A stretch of 64,000 nt of DNA from Campylobacter sp. CCS1377 (GCF_040008265.1 NZ_CP155620.1:124001-188000), one strand, 5' to 3'. Positions 1 through 8,254 are shown, numbered from the stretch's first letter. The notes: generated by a model not told the origin, from the sequence alone. Numbers and translations: made by a program.

Positions 1-622
1 AGACATTCAGTTTGGAGAGAGTACTACAGTTATTCCAAAAAAAAATACATCTCCTACTCCGGTTAATAGTGAAATAAAAAGTGTCAAAGTAGAAAAAAAA
101 ACAATCCAACAAGCAGTAAAAACACAAGATAAAGAAATTAAAAATGACTATAATGCTTTATTTTCAAATATCAAGGAAATTCCGCCAGAAACAAGCGATA
201 AAGTGCAATCTTCAGCCAAAACAGTAGAGCAAAACTCGGCTCCAAGCACAGCCGCGAGTGATTTATTAAAACAATTAGATCAAAATTTAATTCAAGAACA
301 AGCTCAAGTAAATGGGCAAACAACAAATTTACAAATGACTGGGATTTATGATGAATTTTTGGGAACATTAAGACGCATTTTAGAAGAACGTTGGAGACTT
401 TATGAGGCTGAAGGCAATTTCGAAGCACAGGTTACCTTTTTTGTAGATAGTAACGGAAAATTTGGATATACTTCAGTTTCAAAAACCTATGATGAAAAAT
501 TTGACGCCAAGGTTTTAGAATTTTTAGACAATTTAACAGGTAAGTATATAGCGTTACCGCCTAAAAATGAAACTTACAACGGCAACTTAAATTTAAGCGA
601 TAAAATTAAAATTGGGGAGTAA
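1..622 (+). CDS. TolA/TonB-like energy-coupling protein, C-terminal part (5-prime truncated)
   Basis: The reading frame is open from base 2 to the stop at 620-622, so the gene begins upstream of the window. The first visible part is rich in Lys, Thr, Pro and Glu, as expected of the extended periplasmic linker of TolA/TonB proteins. The last 90 residues or so (FLGTLRRILEERW, then FFVDSNGKFGYTSVSK) match a TolA/TonB C-terminal alpha-beta domain. It lies 3 bp upstream of tolB, and tolB-pal-cpoB follow, which supports the TolA role: linking the inner-membrane ExbB/ExbD-type motor to TolB and Pal. A GTG at 203 is not the true start, because open coding sequence continues upstream of it. The assignment rests on context plus the C-terminal fold pattern. 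Confidence 0.8.
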   Translation, partial: DIQFGESTTVIPKKNTSPTPVNSEIKSVKVEKKTIQQAVKTQDKEIKNDYNALFSNIKEIPPETSDKVQSSAKTVEQNSAPSTAASDLLKQLDQNLIQEQAQVNGQTTNLQMTGIYDEFLGTLRRILEERWRLYEAEGNFEAQVTFFVDSNGKFGYTSVSKTYDEKFDAKVLEFLDNLTGKYIALPPKNETYNGNLNLSDKIKIGE

Positions 623-625
623 ATA

Positions 626-1831
626 ATGAAAAAATTTTTAAGTTTGTTTTTATTTTTGGCATCTTTGTTGTTAGCAGAAGATGCAACTATCTCTATAGTA
701 AATGAAAATGTAGCTTTGCCTAAAATTATTGTTAGAGATAACTCAACTCTTGATGATTTAAATTTGAAAAAGAGTTTTTATAATATTTTGATCAACGATT
801 TAAAAGTTAGCTCAAATTTTGAAGTTGTTAATGAAGGCAATGAAGAGGCTAATTATGTTTTTGAATATGCTTTGTCTAAAGAAAATTCAAAACTTAGTCT
901 TAATGTAAAAATTAAAGCAGGCGGGACATATAAATCAAATCAAAATTATTCTTTGCCCGCCATAGAGCAATATCCTTTTTTAGCACATAAGGGTGTTAAA
1001 GATTCTGTAAATGTTTTGGGGCTTGCTCCAGTCGAATGGATGGATCATAAAATTTTAATTGCAAGAACAAATGCTTCAAAACGCAGTCAAATTATTATGG
1101 CCGATTATACTCTAACTTATCAAAAAATTGTTGTAGATGGTGGCTTGAATTTGTTTCCTAAATGGGGTGATAAAGAGCAAAGTTATTTTTATTATACTGC
1201 TTATGATCATAAAGTTCCAACTCTTTATCGTTATGATTTAAATACCAATAAAATTGCAAAAATTTTATCTAGTGGCGGAATGATTGTTGCTTCTGATGTA
1301 AGTGAAGATGGACGAAAAATTCTTATCACTATGGCTCCTGAAGATCAGCCCGATGTCTATTTATATGATTTGACCAAAAAGACAACAAAAAAATTAACTA
1401 ACTTTTCTGGTATTGATGTGAATGGAAATTTTATAGAAAATGACACCCAGTTTGTATTTATTTCCGATCGTCTGGGGTATCCGAATGTATTTATACAAGG
1501 TTTAGATAATGGTGTAGCTCAGCAGGTTGTTTTTCATGGACGTAATAATTCCGCAGTTTCGACTTATAAAGATTATATAGTTTATTCAAGTAGAGAGGAA
1601 GGAAAAAATAGAACATTTAATATCTATTTAATGTCAACAAAAAGTGATTACATCAGACAATTGACCGCAAATGGGGAAAATATTTTTCCAAGATTTTCTA
1701 GTGATGGTGGAAGTATAGTTTTTATCAAATTTTTAGGTTCTCAAAGCGCATTGGGAGTGATTAGGGTAAATGCTAATAAAACATTTTATTTTCCTCTTAA
1801 AGTTGGAAAAATTCAGTCTATTGACTGGTAG
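626..1831 (+). CDS. tolB: Tol-Pal system periplasmic beta-propeller protein TolB
   Basis: This 401-residue protein has a signal peptide (about residues 1-17, MKKFLSLFLFLASLLLAE). An N-terminal alpha-beta domain runs to about residue 150 and a beta-propeller of TolB repeats follows, with recurring segments such as FPKWGDKEQSYFYYT and FPRFSSDGGSIVFI. TolB sits in the periplasm, binds Pal and takes part in outer-membrane constriction during division. It begins 3 bp after the TolA-like gene and is followed by pal after 66 bp, the usual tol order. The length is slightly below the 430 residues or so of enterobacterial TolB, mainly in the N-terminal domain. Confidence 0.95.
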   Translation: MKKFLSLFLFLASLLLAEDATISIVNENVALPKIIVRDNSTLDDLNLKKSFYNILINDLKVSSNFEVVNEGNEEANYVFEYALSKENSKLSLNVKIKAGGTYKSNQNYSLPAIEQYPFLAHKGVKDSVNVLGLAPVEWMDHKILIARTNASKRSQIIMADYTLTYQKIVVDGGLNLFPKWGDKEQSYFYYTAYDHKVPTLYRYDLNTNKIAKILSSGGMIVASDVSEDGRKILITMAPEDQPDVYLYDLTKKTTKKLTNFSGIDVNGNFIENDTQFVFISDRLGYPNVFIQGLDNGVAQQVVFHGRNNSAVSTYKDYIVYSSREEGKNRTFNIYLMSTKSDYIRQLTANGENIFPRFSSDGGSIVFIKFLGSQSALGVIRVNANKTFYFPLKVGKIQSIDW

Positions 1832-1858
1832 TTTAACTTAATTTTAAATAAATTCGGT

Positions 1859-1864
1859 TATAAT
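1859..1864 (+). promoter_or_regulatory. Predicted sigma-70 -10 box for pal
   Basis: TATAAT preceded by CGGT, within the 66-bp gap between tolB and pal. It lies 33 bp before the pal ATG at 1898, followed by a GAAAGG ribosome site. Campylobacter vegetative promoters often show only this element. It would let pal and cpoB be transcribed apart from tolB. Confidence 0.6.
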
Positions 1865-1897
1865 CTTTGGAAATTAAATTTTTGAAAGGTTTACAAA

Positions 1898-2398
1898 ATG
1901 AAAAAAATTCTTTTTGCTTCTGTTGCAGCATTTGCAATTATTGTAAGTGGTTGTAGTTCAAAAAGCGCTAGTGTAAGTGGTGGTTCTGATGTAAGTTCTG
2001 GACGTGGAACAGGTGGAGCTGATAAATTTGAGAATATCGATGCTAAGATTGATAGATTAAATAATACTTTAGGAAAAGTTTATTTTGATTTTGATAGATT
2101 TAATGTTAGAGCTGATATGTATTCGGTTGTAAGAAACAATGCAAATATTTTTAATAATGAAGTGCAAGAAGCACAAATCACAGTTGAAGGCAATTGTGAT
2201 GAATGGGGAACAGATGAGTATAACCAAGCTTTGGGATTAAAAAGAGCTAAAGCGGTTAAAGAATCTCTAGTTTCTCAAGGCGTAAATGCAAACAGAATTG
2301 CAGTAAAAAGCTATGGAGAAACTAATCCAGTATGTACAGATAGAACTAAGTCTTGTGATGCACAAAATAGACGTGCGGAGTTTGTTTTAGCTAAATGA
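1898..2398 (+). CDS. pal: Peptidoglycan-associated lipoprotein Pal (Omp18)
   Basis: This 166-residue protein has a lipoprotein signal ending in VSGC, with Cys19 as the predicted lipidated residue. A Gly/Ser-rich linker follows, and an OmpA-like peptidoglycan-binding domain fills residues 60-166. That domain shows VYFDFDRF, VEGNCDEWGTDEYN and the ALGLKRAKAV helix, which carry the diaminopimelate-binding Asp and Arg. Pal anchors the outer membrane to peptidoglycan and is the partner of TolB. The stop codon overlaps the start of cpoB by 4 bp (ATGA), which implies translational coupling. In Campylobacter this protein is known as the antigen Omp18. Confidence 0.96.
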   Translation: MKKILFASVAAFAIIVSGCSSKSASVSGGSDVSSGRGTGGADKFENIDAKIDRLNNTLGKVYFDFDRFNVRADMYSVVRNNANIFNNEVQEAQITVEGNCDEWGTDEYNQALGLKRAKAVKESLVSQGVNANRIAVKSYGETNPVCTDRTKSCDAQNRRAEFVLAK

Positions 2399-3426
2399 AA
2401 CAGTATATTTTAGCAGTAGCTCTTTTTGGAGCTACACTTCTTTATGCAGAAACTTCAGCTTTTGATGCAGGAAATTTGCAAAATTCATCGCCTTATGGTT
2501 TAACGCCTAACGAAAAAGTATTTAAAGAGAAATTAGATATTTTAGATAATGGATATTCCCAAGTTAATTCGCAAATTAATATTTTGAGTGAAAAAATAGA
2601 TGGTTTGCAGAGTATTATCGAAGGTATTAACTTGCAATATGCAAAAACAGATGTGCGTCTTAGTAGGATAGAAGATGCAAATTTAAGCAGTAATGATGCA
2701 AATTTATCTCAAGAAATTCAGAATTTAAAAATTTATGTTGAAGAAAGTAGAAGAATTCAAGAAGCAAATAATCAACAGTTTAAAAAAGTTCTTATGGAGC
2801 TTAGTCAGCTTGTGGATTCTATTAATAGTAATTATATGTCAAAAAAAGTTGATGTTAATCAAAGTGCAAATATTAAAACAACCATTACTTCTAACCAAAC
2901 AGTAAAGCCAGTAGTTAATATTTCTGATAAAAATATTACTTCGCAAATCGGAATTTTAGAAGATTCTAATAATACAAGTGTATCACAAGATGTTTTGGTT
3001 GAAAATAATGTTACACAAGAAAATCTAAATCAATCTTATCAAGCACCTGTGGTGGATAATTCTTGGAAGCAAAAGACCCCAAGAGAAATTATGGAACTTG
3101 CTATTAGAGAGGTTGAAGATTCAAAATTTAAAGAAGCTAAGGAAAAATTTGAACTTTTAATTGTTTATAAACACAAACCTTCTGAGTCAAATTTTTATCT
3201 CGGAGAAATTGAATATAAGCAAGGAAATTATCATGAGGCTATTACTTATTATAAAAAAAGCTCTATGATTAGTTCAAAAAATAGTTTTACTCCAAAGCTT
3301 TTATATCATACAGCTATTTCGTTAGATAAAATTGGTGATGTTCAAAATGCAAATAGCTTTTATAAAGCTCTAAAAACTAATTATCCAAAATCACCTGAAG
3401 CAAAAGCTTCCCCAGATAGAAAATAA
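2395..3426 (+). CDS. cpoB: CpoB/YbgF-like periplasmic TPR protein with an N-glycosylation-rich linker
   Basis: This 343-residue protein has a signal peptide (about 1-18), a coiled-coil region (about 50-150), a low-complexity Asn/Ser/Thr linker (about 145-220) and C-terminal TPR repeats (about 225-340: SKFKEAKEKFELL, NFYLGEIEYKQGNYHEAITYYKK). It overlaps pal by 4 bp, as CpoB does in Tol-Pal operons, where it coordinates septal peptidoglycan synthesis with outer-membrane constriction. Six sites fit the Campylobacter PglB sequon D/E-X-N-X-S/T: Asn96, Asn103, Asn155, Asn180, Asn192 and Asn205. The C. jejuni counterpart (Cj0114) is, as I recall, an established multi-site glycoprotein. Glycosylation here is inferred from sequons only. 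Confidence 0.9.
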   Translation: MKQYILAVALFGATLLYAETSAFDAGNLQNSSPYGLTPNEKVFKEKLDILDNGYSQVNSQINILSEKIDGLQSIIEGINLQYAKTDVRLSRIEDANLSSNDANLSQEIQNLKIYVEESRRIQEANNQQFKKVLMELSQLVDSINSNYMSKKVDVNQSANIKTTITSNQTVKPVVNISDKNITSQIGILEDSNNTSVSQDVLVENNVTQENLNQSYQAPVVDNSWKQKTPREIMELAIREVEDSKFKEAKEKFELLIVYKHKPSESNFYLGEIEYKQGNYHEAITYYKKSSMISSKNSFTPKLLYHTAISLDKIGDVQNANSFYKALKTNYPKSPEAKASPDRK

Positions 3427-3443
3427 AAAGTAAGGAGAAAAAA

Positions 3444-4016
3444 ATGGCTATAGAAAAAAATAGTGTAGTGTCGATGTTTTACGAATTAAAAGATGCAAAT
3501 ACTAATGAGGTTTTAGAATCAAATTTGTATGCAGAACCTATCTCATTTATTTTAGGTAAAGGACAAATTTTAGAAAGTTTGGAAGAAGAAGTGATGAAGC
3601 TTGATTGTCCTAGCAATGCTGATGTTATCATTAAAAAAGATAAGGGTTTAGGCGAATACGATGAAAATGCGATCCAAACTTTGCCAAAAGAGCAATTTGC
3701 TGGCATTGATTTAAAAATAGGCATGGAGCTTTTTGGAGAGGGCGAAAATGGCGAAACCGTTCGTGTGAGTGTAAAAGAAATCGGCGAAAACGATGTAACA
3801 ATTGATTATAATCATCCTTATGCAGGACGCGACTTACTATTTTCTCTAAACATTGTAGATGCTAGAGCTGCAAGCGAAGATGAAATTCTTACAGGCATTA
3901 TAGCAGGAAGCAGAAGTTGCGGTTGTGGAAGCGGACATGGACATGATCATCATCACGGGCATGGCGGTGGTGGATGCTGCGGTGGTGGCGGACACGGTGG
4001 TTGCGGTTGCCACTAA
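3444..4016 (+). CDS. slyD: FKBP-type peptidyl-prolyl isomerase SlyD with metal-binding tail
   Basis: This 190-residue protein has the SlyD layout: an FKBP half (residues 1-65, including VVSMFYELKD and FILGKGQILESLE), an insert-in-flap chaperone segment (about 70-125, with the Asn-His-Pro signature YNHPYAGRDLLF after it) and a tail from about residue 155. The tail is almost only Cys, Gly and His (SCGCGSGHGHDHHHGHGGGG and onward). In E. coli this tail binds nickel and feeds hydrogenase maturation. Hydrogenase and urease-type enzymes make nickel important in this group, and a nickel-type ABC transporter lies at 44-49 kb. An AAGGAG ribosome site precedes the start. It ends 1 bp before fabD. Confidence 0.94.
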   Translation: MAIEKNSVVSMFYELKDANTNEVLESNLYAEPISFILGKGQILESLEEEVMKLDCPSNADVIIKKDKGLGEYDENAIQTLPKEQFAGIDLKIGMELFGEGENGETVRVSVKEIGENDVTIDYNHPYAGRDLLFSLNIVDARAASEDEILTGIIAGSRSCGCGSGHGHDHHHGHGGGGCCGGGGHGGCGCH

Positions 4017-4017
4017 G

Positions 4018-4938
4018 ATGAATGCCGCATTTATTTTTCCAGGTCAAGGCTCTCAAAGTCTTGGCATGGGTAAAGATTTTTATGAAAACTCTAAAGGCGC
4101 AAAAGAACTTTTAGGTAATGCAAGTGATTTTTGTAAAATTGATTTTAAAAATTTACTATTTACTCAAAATGAAGACTTAAATAAAAGCGAATTCACTCAA
4201 CCTGCTATACTTTTAAATTCTCTTATGGCTTATACTGCTTTACTAGAAAAAAAACCTGATTTAAAAGCTAAATTTGCACTAGGACATTCTTTGGGTGAAT
4301 TTTCAGCTTTGGCAATTAGTGGTGCGTTTGATTTTTTAGAAAGCATTTTGCTTGTGAATAAAAGAGGATTATTTATGCAAGAAGATTGCGCAAAAGTTGA
4401 AGCGGGTATGATGGTGATTTTGGGACTTGATGATGGCAAGGTAGAAGAGCTTTGTAAGAAAGCTAGAGATAAAAATAAGCAAATTTTTGCAGCCAATTAT
4501 AATTGCGATGGACAAATTGTAGCAGCAGGCTTAAGGGCTGATTTGACAAGCTTTGAAAGTGAATTTAAATTAGCAGGCGCTAAAAGAGCTATGCTTTTAA
4601 ATATGAGTGTTGCAAGCCATTGTCCGCTTTTAGAAAATGCTTCAGCTAAGCTTTGCGTAGAACTTGAAAAGGTATTAAAAACAAATTTTAATCCCGTAAT
4701 TTCTAATGCAAATGCAAAGGCTTACACAAGCAAGGAAGAAGCGCTTTTATTGTTAAAAGCACAACTCATCTCTCCTGTGCTTTATAAACAGAGTATTAAA
4801 GCTTACGAAGAGGAAGTGGATTTTTTTGTGGAATTTGGTGCAAGTGTACTTAAGGGTTTAAATAAAAAAATCACCGCAAAAGAAACTTATTCTTTGACAA
4901 ATTTAAATGATATTGATGAATTTTTAAAGGTTTTATAA
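4018..4938 (+). CDS. fabD: Malonyl-CoA:acyl-carrier-protein transacylase FabD
   Basis: This 306-residue protein transfers malonyl groups to acyl carrier protein for fatty-acid elongation. It begins MNAAFIFPGQGSQ, has the nucleophile elbow GHSLGEF with catalytic Ser91, and His201 in SVASHCPLL as the partner residue. The ATG at 4018 is the right start. The frame is open further upstream, but that part is only the antisense-like reading of the Gly/His tail of slyD. Only one base separates it from slyD, and its ribosome site must lie inside the slyD tail. It is followed directly by mtnN. Confidence 0.95.
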   Translation: MNAAFIFPGQGSQSLGMGKDFYENSKGAKELLGNASDFCKIDFKNLLFTQNEDLNKSEFTQPAILLNSLMAYTALLEKKPDLKAKFALGHSLGEFSALAISGAFDFLESILLVNKRGLFMQEDCAKVEAGMMVILGLDDGKVEELCKKARDKNKQIFAANYNCDGQIVAAGLRADLTSFESEFKLAGAKRAMLLNMSVASHCPLLENASAKLCVELEKVLKTNFNPVISNANAKAYTSKEEALLLLKAQLISPVLYKQSIKAYEEEVDFFVEFGASVLKGLNKKITAKETYSLTNLNDIDEFLKVL

Positions 4939-5625
4939 ATGAAAATAGCGATTTTAGGTGCAATGAGCGAAGAGATTACCCCTTTGCTTGAAACGCTAAA
5001 AGATTATACAAAATTAGAATACGCAAATAATACTTATTATTTTGCAAATTATAAAAATCACGAACTTATTCTTGCTTATTCTAAGATAGGCAAGGTAAAT
5101 TCAACTCTAAGCGCTAGTGTGATGATAGAAAAATTTGGTGCACAAGTTTTACTTTTTACCGGAGTTGCAGGAGCTTTTAATCCAGAGCTTGAAATAGGTG
5201 ATTTACTTTATGCAACCAAACTAGTACAATACGATCTTGATATTACAGCTTTTGGTCATCCTTTGGGTTTTGTTCCGGGAAATGAAATTTTCATTAAAAC
5301 AAATGATAAATTAAATAATCTTGCCCTAGAAGTAGCAAAAGAGTTAAATATAAAACTTCGTGCAGGAATTATTGCAACAGGCGATGAATTTATCTGTGAT
5401 GAAGCCAAAAAAGCAAAAATTAGAGAAATTTTTAATGCTGATGCTTGTGAAATGGAAGGTGCTAGTGTAGCTTTAGTGTGTGACGCTTTAAAGGTGCCCT
5501 GTTTTATTTTAAGAGCGATGAGTGATAAGGCTGGAGAAAAGGCTGAATTTGATTTTGATGAATTCGTGATTAATTCTGCTAAAATTTCAGCGAATTTTGT
5601 ACTTAAGATGTGTGAGAAATTATGA
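4939..5625 (+). CDS. mtnN: 5-methylthioadenosine/S-adenosylhomocysteine nucleosidase (MTAN; MqnB role likely)
   Basis: This 228-residue nucleosidase has the catalytic Glu12 in AILGAMSEEI, the ribose-binding EMEG motif (about 171-174) and the catalytic Asp196 in LRAMSDKAGE. The enzyme cleaves the glycosidic bond of methylthioadenosine and S-adenosylhomocysteine. In Campylobacter and Helicobacter the same enzyme also hydrolyses 6-amino-6-deoxyfutalosine in the futalosine route to menaquinone, and supplies the autoinducer-2 precursor for LuxS. The start follows the fabD stop with no gap. Its stop overlaps the next gene by 4 bp. Confidence 0.95.
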   Translation: MKIAILGAMSEEITPLLETLKDYTKLEYANNTYYFANYKNHELILAYSKIGKVNSTLSASVMIEKFGAQVLLFTGVAGAFNPELEIGDLLYATKLVQYDLDITAFGHPLGFVPGNEIFIKTNDKLNNLALEVAKELNIKLRAGIIATGDEFICDEAKKAKIREIFNADACEMEGASVALVCDALKVPCFILRAMSDKAGEKAEFDFDEFVINSAKISANFVLKMCEKL

Positions 5626-6377
5626 TAAATCTTAGTAAGAAATTAATACGCCAAGTCGCACAGGCTAATGCGAAATTTAATCTTATAAAAGACGGAGATA
5701 AAGTCCTTTTAGGGCTTAGCGGTGGAAAAGATTCTTTAGCTTTGGCTCATCTTTTAAAAAGAATGCAAGCTCATGCTCCTTTTAAATTTGAGCTTGAAGC
5801 AACAACTTTGAGCTATGGTATGGGCGAGGATTATTCAGCACTTCATGCACATTGTGAAGAACATGGTATTAAGCATAGTATAATTGATTCTAATATTTAT
5901 GAAGTTTCAGGCGATACGATAAGAGAAAATTCGAGTTTTTGTAGTTATTTTTCAAGAATGCGTCGCGGAGCTTTATACACTTATGCACTTGAAAAAGGTT
6001 TTAATAAACTAGCTATTGCACATCATTTAGACGATGCAGTGGAAAGTTTTTTTATGAATTTTATCCACAATGGAGCTTTAAGAACTCTAGCGCCTATATA
6101 TAAAAGTAAACGCGGTATTACAGTGATCCGTCCTTTGATTTTTGTGCGTGAAAGACAGCTTAGAGATAATGCCACGCAAAATGAGCTTAGCGTAATAGGA
6201 AATGAATTTTGTCCAGGTATGAAATTAAGTGAAAAAAATGTCAAATTTCCACATGCAAGAGAAGAAGCAAAGCAACTTTTAGCTAATTTAGAAAAAGAAC
6301 ATCCTAAACTTTTTACAAGTCTAAAAACCGCTTTCTCAAATTTACACACCGAGAGTTTTTGGCTAAATAATAATTAA
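5622..6377 (+). CDS. TtcA-like tRNA 2-thiocytidine biosynthesis ATPase (PP-loop), divergent cluster site
   Basis: This 251-residue N-type ATP pyrophosphatase has the PP-loop SGGKDS at residues 33-38. It then shows the TtcA-type region around residue 107 (CSYFSRMRRGALY), AHHLDDAVESFFMN (about 134-147) and VIRPLIFVRE. TtcA thiolates cytidine 32 of tRNA and needs three cysteines for a [4Fe-4S] cluster. Here the first cysteine of the CxxC pair is Cys107, but the second is Phe110. Another Cys197 (NEFCPGM) matches the C-terminal region where TtcA has its last ligand. The fold is clear, but the exact tRNA substrate is uncertain because of the altered ligand set. It overlaps mtnN by 4 bp. Confidence 0.75.
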   Translation: MINLSKKLIRQVAQANAKFNLIKDGDKVLLGLSGGKDSLALAHLLKRMQAHAPFKFELEATTLSYGMGEDYSALHAHCEEHGIKHSIIDSNIYEVSGDTIRENSSFCSYFSRMRRGALYTYALEKGFNKLAIAHHLDDAVESFFMNFIHNGALRTLAPIYKSKRGITVIRPLIFVRERQLRDNATQNELSVIGNEFCPGMKLSEKNVKFPHAREEAKQLLANLEKEHPKLFTSLKTAFSNLHTESFWLNNN

Positions 6378-6395
6378 ATTTCTTTTGGATTTGAA

Positions 6396-6917
6396 ATGAA
6401 AAAAGCGTTTGTTGTGATAGATTATCAAAATGATTTTATTGATGGAAGTTTGGGTTTTGAAAAAGCTTTAGAAATTAAAGAAAATATCATTAATGAGCTT
6501 AGCAAACTCGATTTTAATACCACGCATTTGCTTTTTACCTATGATACACACGATGAAAATTATTTAAAGAGCAAAGAGGGCATAAATTTGCCTATCAAAC
6601 ACTGCATAAAAGAAAGTTTTGGTTGGCAAATGCCAGAAGTTTTTGAACCTTTTTTGCAAAAAGCACATAAAATTTTTTATAAAAATACTTTTGGAAGTTT
6701 AGAATTTGCAAATTTTATTGCAAAAAGTGAATATGAAGAAATCCATTTTGCTGGACTTGTTTCACATATCTGTGTATTTTGTAACATCATTTTAGCTTTT
6801 AGCGCAAAGCCCAATGCAAGGCTTGTGCTCCATCAAAATTTAAGTGCAAGTTTTGATGAAAATTTAGAAAAATCAGCCTTTGATTTATTAAAAGCTTATG
6901 GTGTTGAACTAGTGTGA
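6396..6917 (+). CDS. Isochorismatase-family cysteine hydrolase
   Basis: This 173-residue single-domain protein of the isochorismatase/nicotinamidase superfamily has the expected triad: Asp9 in FVVIDYQNDF, Lys96 in FYKNTFGS and the nucleophile Cys126 in GLVSHICVFCN. Family members hydrolyse nicotinamide, isochorismate or other amides. The metal-binding Asp-x-His pattern of classical nicotinamidases is only loosely present (YDTHDEN), so the substrate is not certain, but a pyrazinamidase/nicotinamidase-like role is plausible. It lies 18 bp after the TtcA-like gene on the same strand. Confidence 0.8.
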   Translation: MKKAFVVIDYQNDFIDGSLGFEKALEIKENIINELSKLDFNTTHLLFTYDTHDENYLKSKEGINLPIKHCIKESFGWQMPEVFEPFLQKAHKIFYKNTFGSLEFANFIAKSEYEEIHFAGLVSHICVFCNIILAFSAKPNARLVLHQNLSASFDENLEKSAFDLLKAYGVELV

Positions 6918-6923
6918 AGTTAA

Positions 6924-7631
6924 ATGATATTTTTTATAATAATACTATTTATCATTATTTTTATTTTGCTTTTTATAAATTATAATAAAGAAAAAACAAA
7001 TCAGAATTTAAACAAAATCATTTTAGAACAAAGTCAAAAAGAACAAGAAAGAAAACTTAAAAATCATTTTTTTTTAGAGCAAAAAAGACAAGAAGATGAA
7101 GAAATAGAATATAAAAAAAGCCAAGAATATAAGTTAGAATTAATTAAAAATCATAACATCTTGGCTAGTGATAAATTAATGGGCTTGCAAGAATTTATGA
7201 TTTACAAAGAGTTGATTTTTTGTGAAGATATTAAGAATAATTTCATTGTTTTTCCGCAAATTTCACTCAAAAGTTTTTTAAAAAACGAAGAAGAAAGCGA
7301 AGTTTGGAAGGCTTATTCAAATTTAATAATTGATTTTTTGTTTGTGATTAAAGATTTTAAAAACAAAACAACCAAGCCTTTTGCGGTGTTAGAATTTAAT
7401 GGTGGTGGGCATTATGGAGACAAGTCAGATCTTGATAATGTAGAAAAAATTAAAAAAAATGATGAGATTAAAAAACAAGCTATCATAAAAGCGGGACTTT
7501 TATTTTTTATTTTAGAGGCAAACGATGTCTGTAAGGAGAATCAATACTTTATTGATGAAGAAAAACTTAAAATCAAAATCCATATTTTTGCTAAAATTTT
7601 AAAATCAAATTCAGAGCAAATTTCAAGTTAA
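6924..7631 (+). CDS. Membrane-anchored DUF2726 domain protein
   Basis: This 235-residue protein begins with one strongly hydrophobic segment (residues 1-18, Ile/Phe-rich). A charged coiled-coil stretch follows (about 22-65), then a domain from about 80 to 225 that fits DUF2726: YKELIFCEDIKNNFIVFPQIS, LIIDFLFVIKD, KPFAVLEFNGGGHYG and AIIKAGLLFFILEA. The pattern Asp-X(n)-Glu-X near FLFVIKD and AVLEFNGG resembles a restriction-endonuclease-like core, to which DUF2726 has been related. No function is established. It lies 6 bp after the isochorismatase gene and 8 bp before recO, with no obvious link to either. I do not recall it at this place in C. jejuni NCTC 11168, so it may be an accessory insertion. 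Confidence 0.7.
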   Translation: MIFFIIILFIIIFILLFINYNKEKTNQNLNKIILEQSQKEQERKLKNHFFLEQKRQEDEEIEYKKSQEYKLELIKNHNILASDKLMGLQEFMIYKELIFCEDIKNNFIVFPQISLKSFLKNEEESEVWKAYSNLIIDFLFVIKDFKNKTTKPFAVLEFNGGGHYGDKSDLDNVEKIKKNDEIKKQAIIKAGLLFFILEANDVCKENQYFIDEEKLKIKIHIFAKILKSNSEQISS

Positions 7632-7639
7632 AAATAATT

Positions 7640-8254
7640 ATGCAAGGCTTTATACTCCACACGCAAAGCGTAAAAGATGAAGATTTAATCGTGTATATTT
7701 TAAGTCCTAAGAGTGTGATTAAATCTTATAGATTTTATGGTATGAGGCATTCTAGTATTTTAAGTGGTTATAAGATTGACTTTGAGTTAGAGGAAAGTTC
7801 TAGATTTTTACCAAGATTAAAAGATGTATTGCATATAGGTTTTGAGTGGATTTTAGATAGAGAAAAAATGTTTTTTTGGCAAGAATTTATTAGACTTTTT
7901 TATTGGCATTTAAAAGATGTGGAGCATTTAGATGGTTTTTATTTTGAGCTTTTAGAAGAGTGTATAAAGCGTTTTAAAAAACAAAATCCAAAACGCGTGA
8001 TTGTAGACGCTTACCTTAAAATTTTAGAATTTGAAGGAAGACTTCATAAAGATTTCATATGTTTTGCTTGCGATGAAAAAATTCAAGGCGATATCACACT
8101 TTTAAGGGCATTTTTACCCGCACATGAGCATTGTGCTTTTAGTTATAAATTTGAGCAAAAAAAATTAATAGAATTTTATACAAACAAAAATAGTGCGATT
8201 TTTGATAATGATGAGATAGAAAAACTTTATCTCATCATTAAAGAAGGTTTGTGA
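7640..8254 (+). CDS. recO: DNA recombination/repair protein RecO (epsilonproteobacterial type)
   Basis: This 204-residue protein starts MQGFILHTQSVKDEDLIVYILS, the N-terminal OB-fold strand pattern of RecO. It continues with a helical domain and has a C-terminal CxxC pair (FICFACDEKI), followed by His and Cys in LPAHEHCAF, a likely zinc site. RecO loads RecA through RecR in gap repair. The length is shorter than the 240 residues of E. coli RecO, as is usual in this class. It ends back to back with the convergent astA gene (stop at 8254, next stop at 8255), with no terminator hairpin between them. Confidence 0.75.
   Translation: MQGFILHTQSVKDEDLIVYILSPKSVIKSYRFYGMRHSSILSGYKIDFELEESSRFLPRLKDVLHIGFEWILDREKMFFWQEFIRLFYWHLKDVEHLDGFYFELLEECIKRFKKQNPKRVIVDAYLKILEFEGRLHKDFICFACDEKIQGDITLLRAFLPAHEHCAFSYKFEQKKLIEFYTNKNSAIFDNDEIEKLYLIIKEGL

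Noticed and set aside
203-622. GTG at 203 as the start of the TolA-like gene
   Set aside because: The same frame is open to the window edge with coding-like content, so the gene is truncated and starts upstream.
3925-4017. Upstream extension of fabD
   Set aside because: The extra residues are the other-frame reading of the slyD metal-binding tail; FabD proteins begin at the MNAAFIFPGQ segment.
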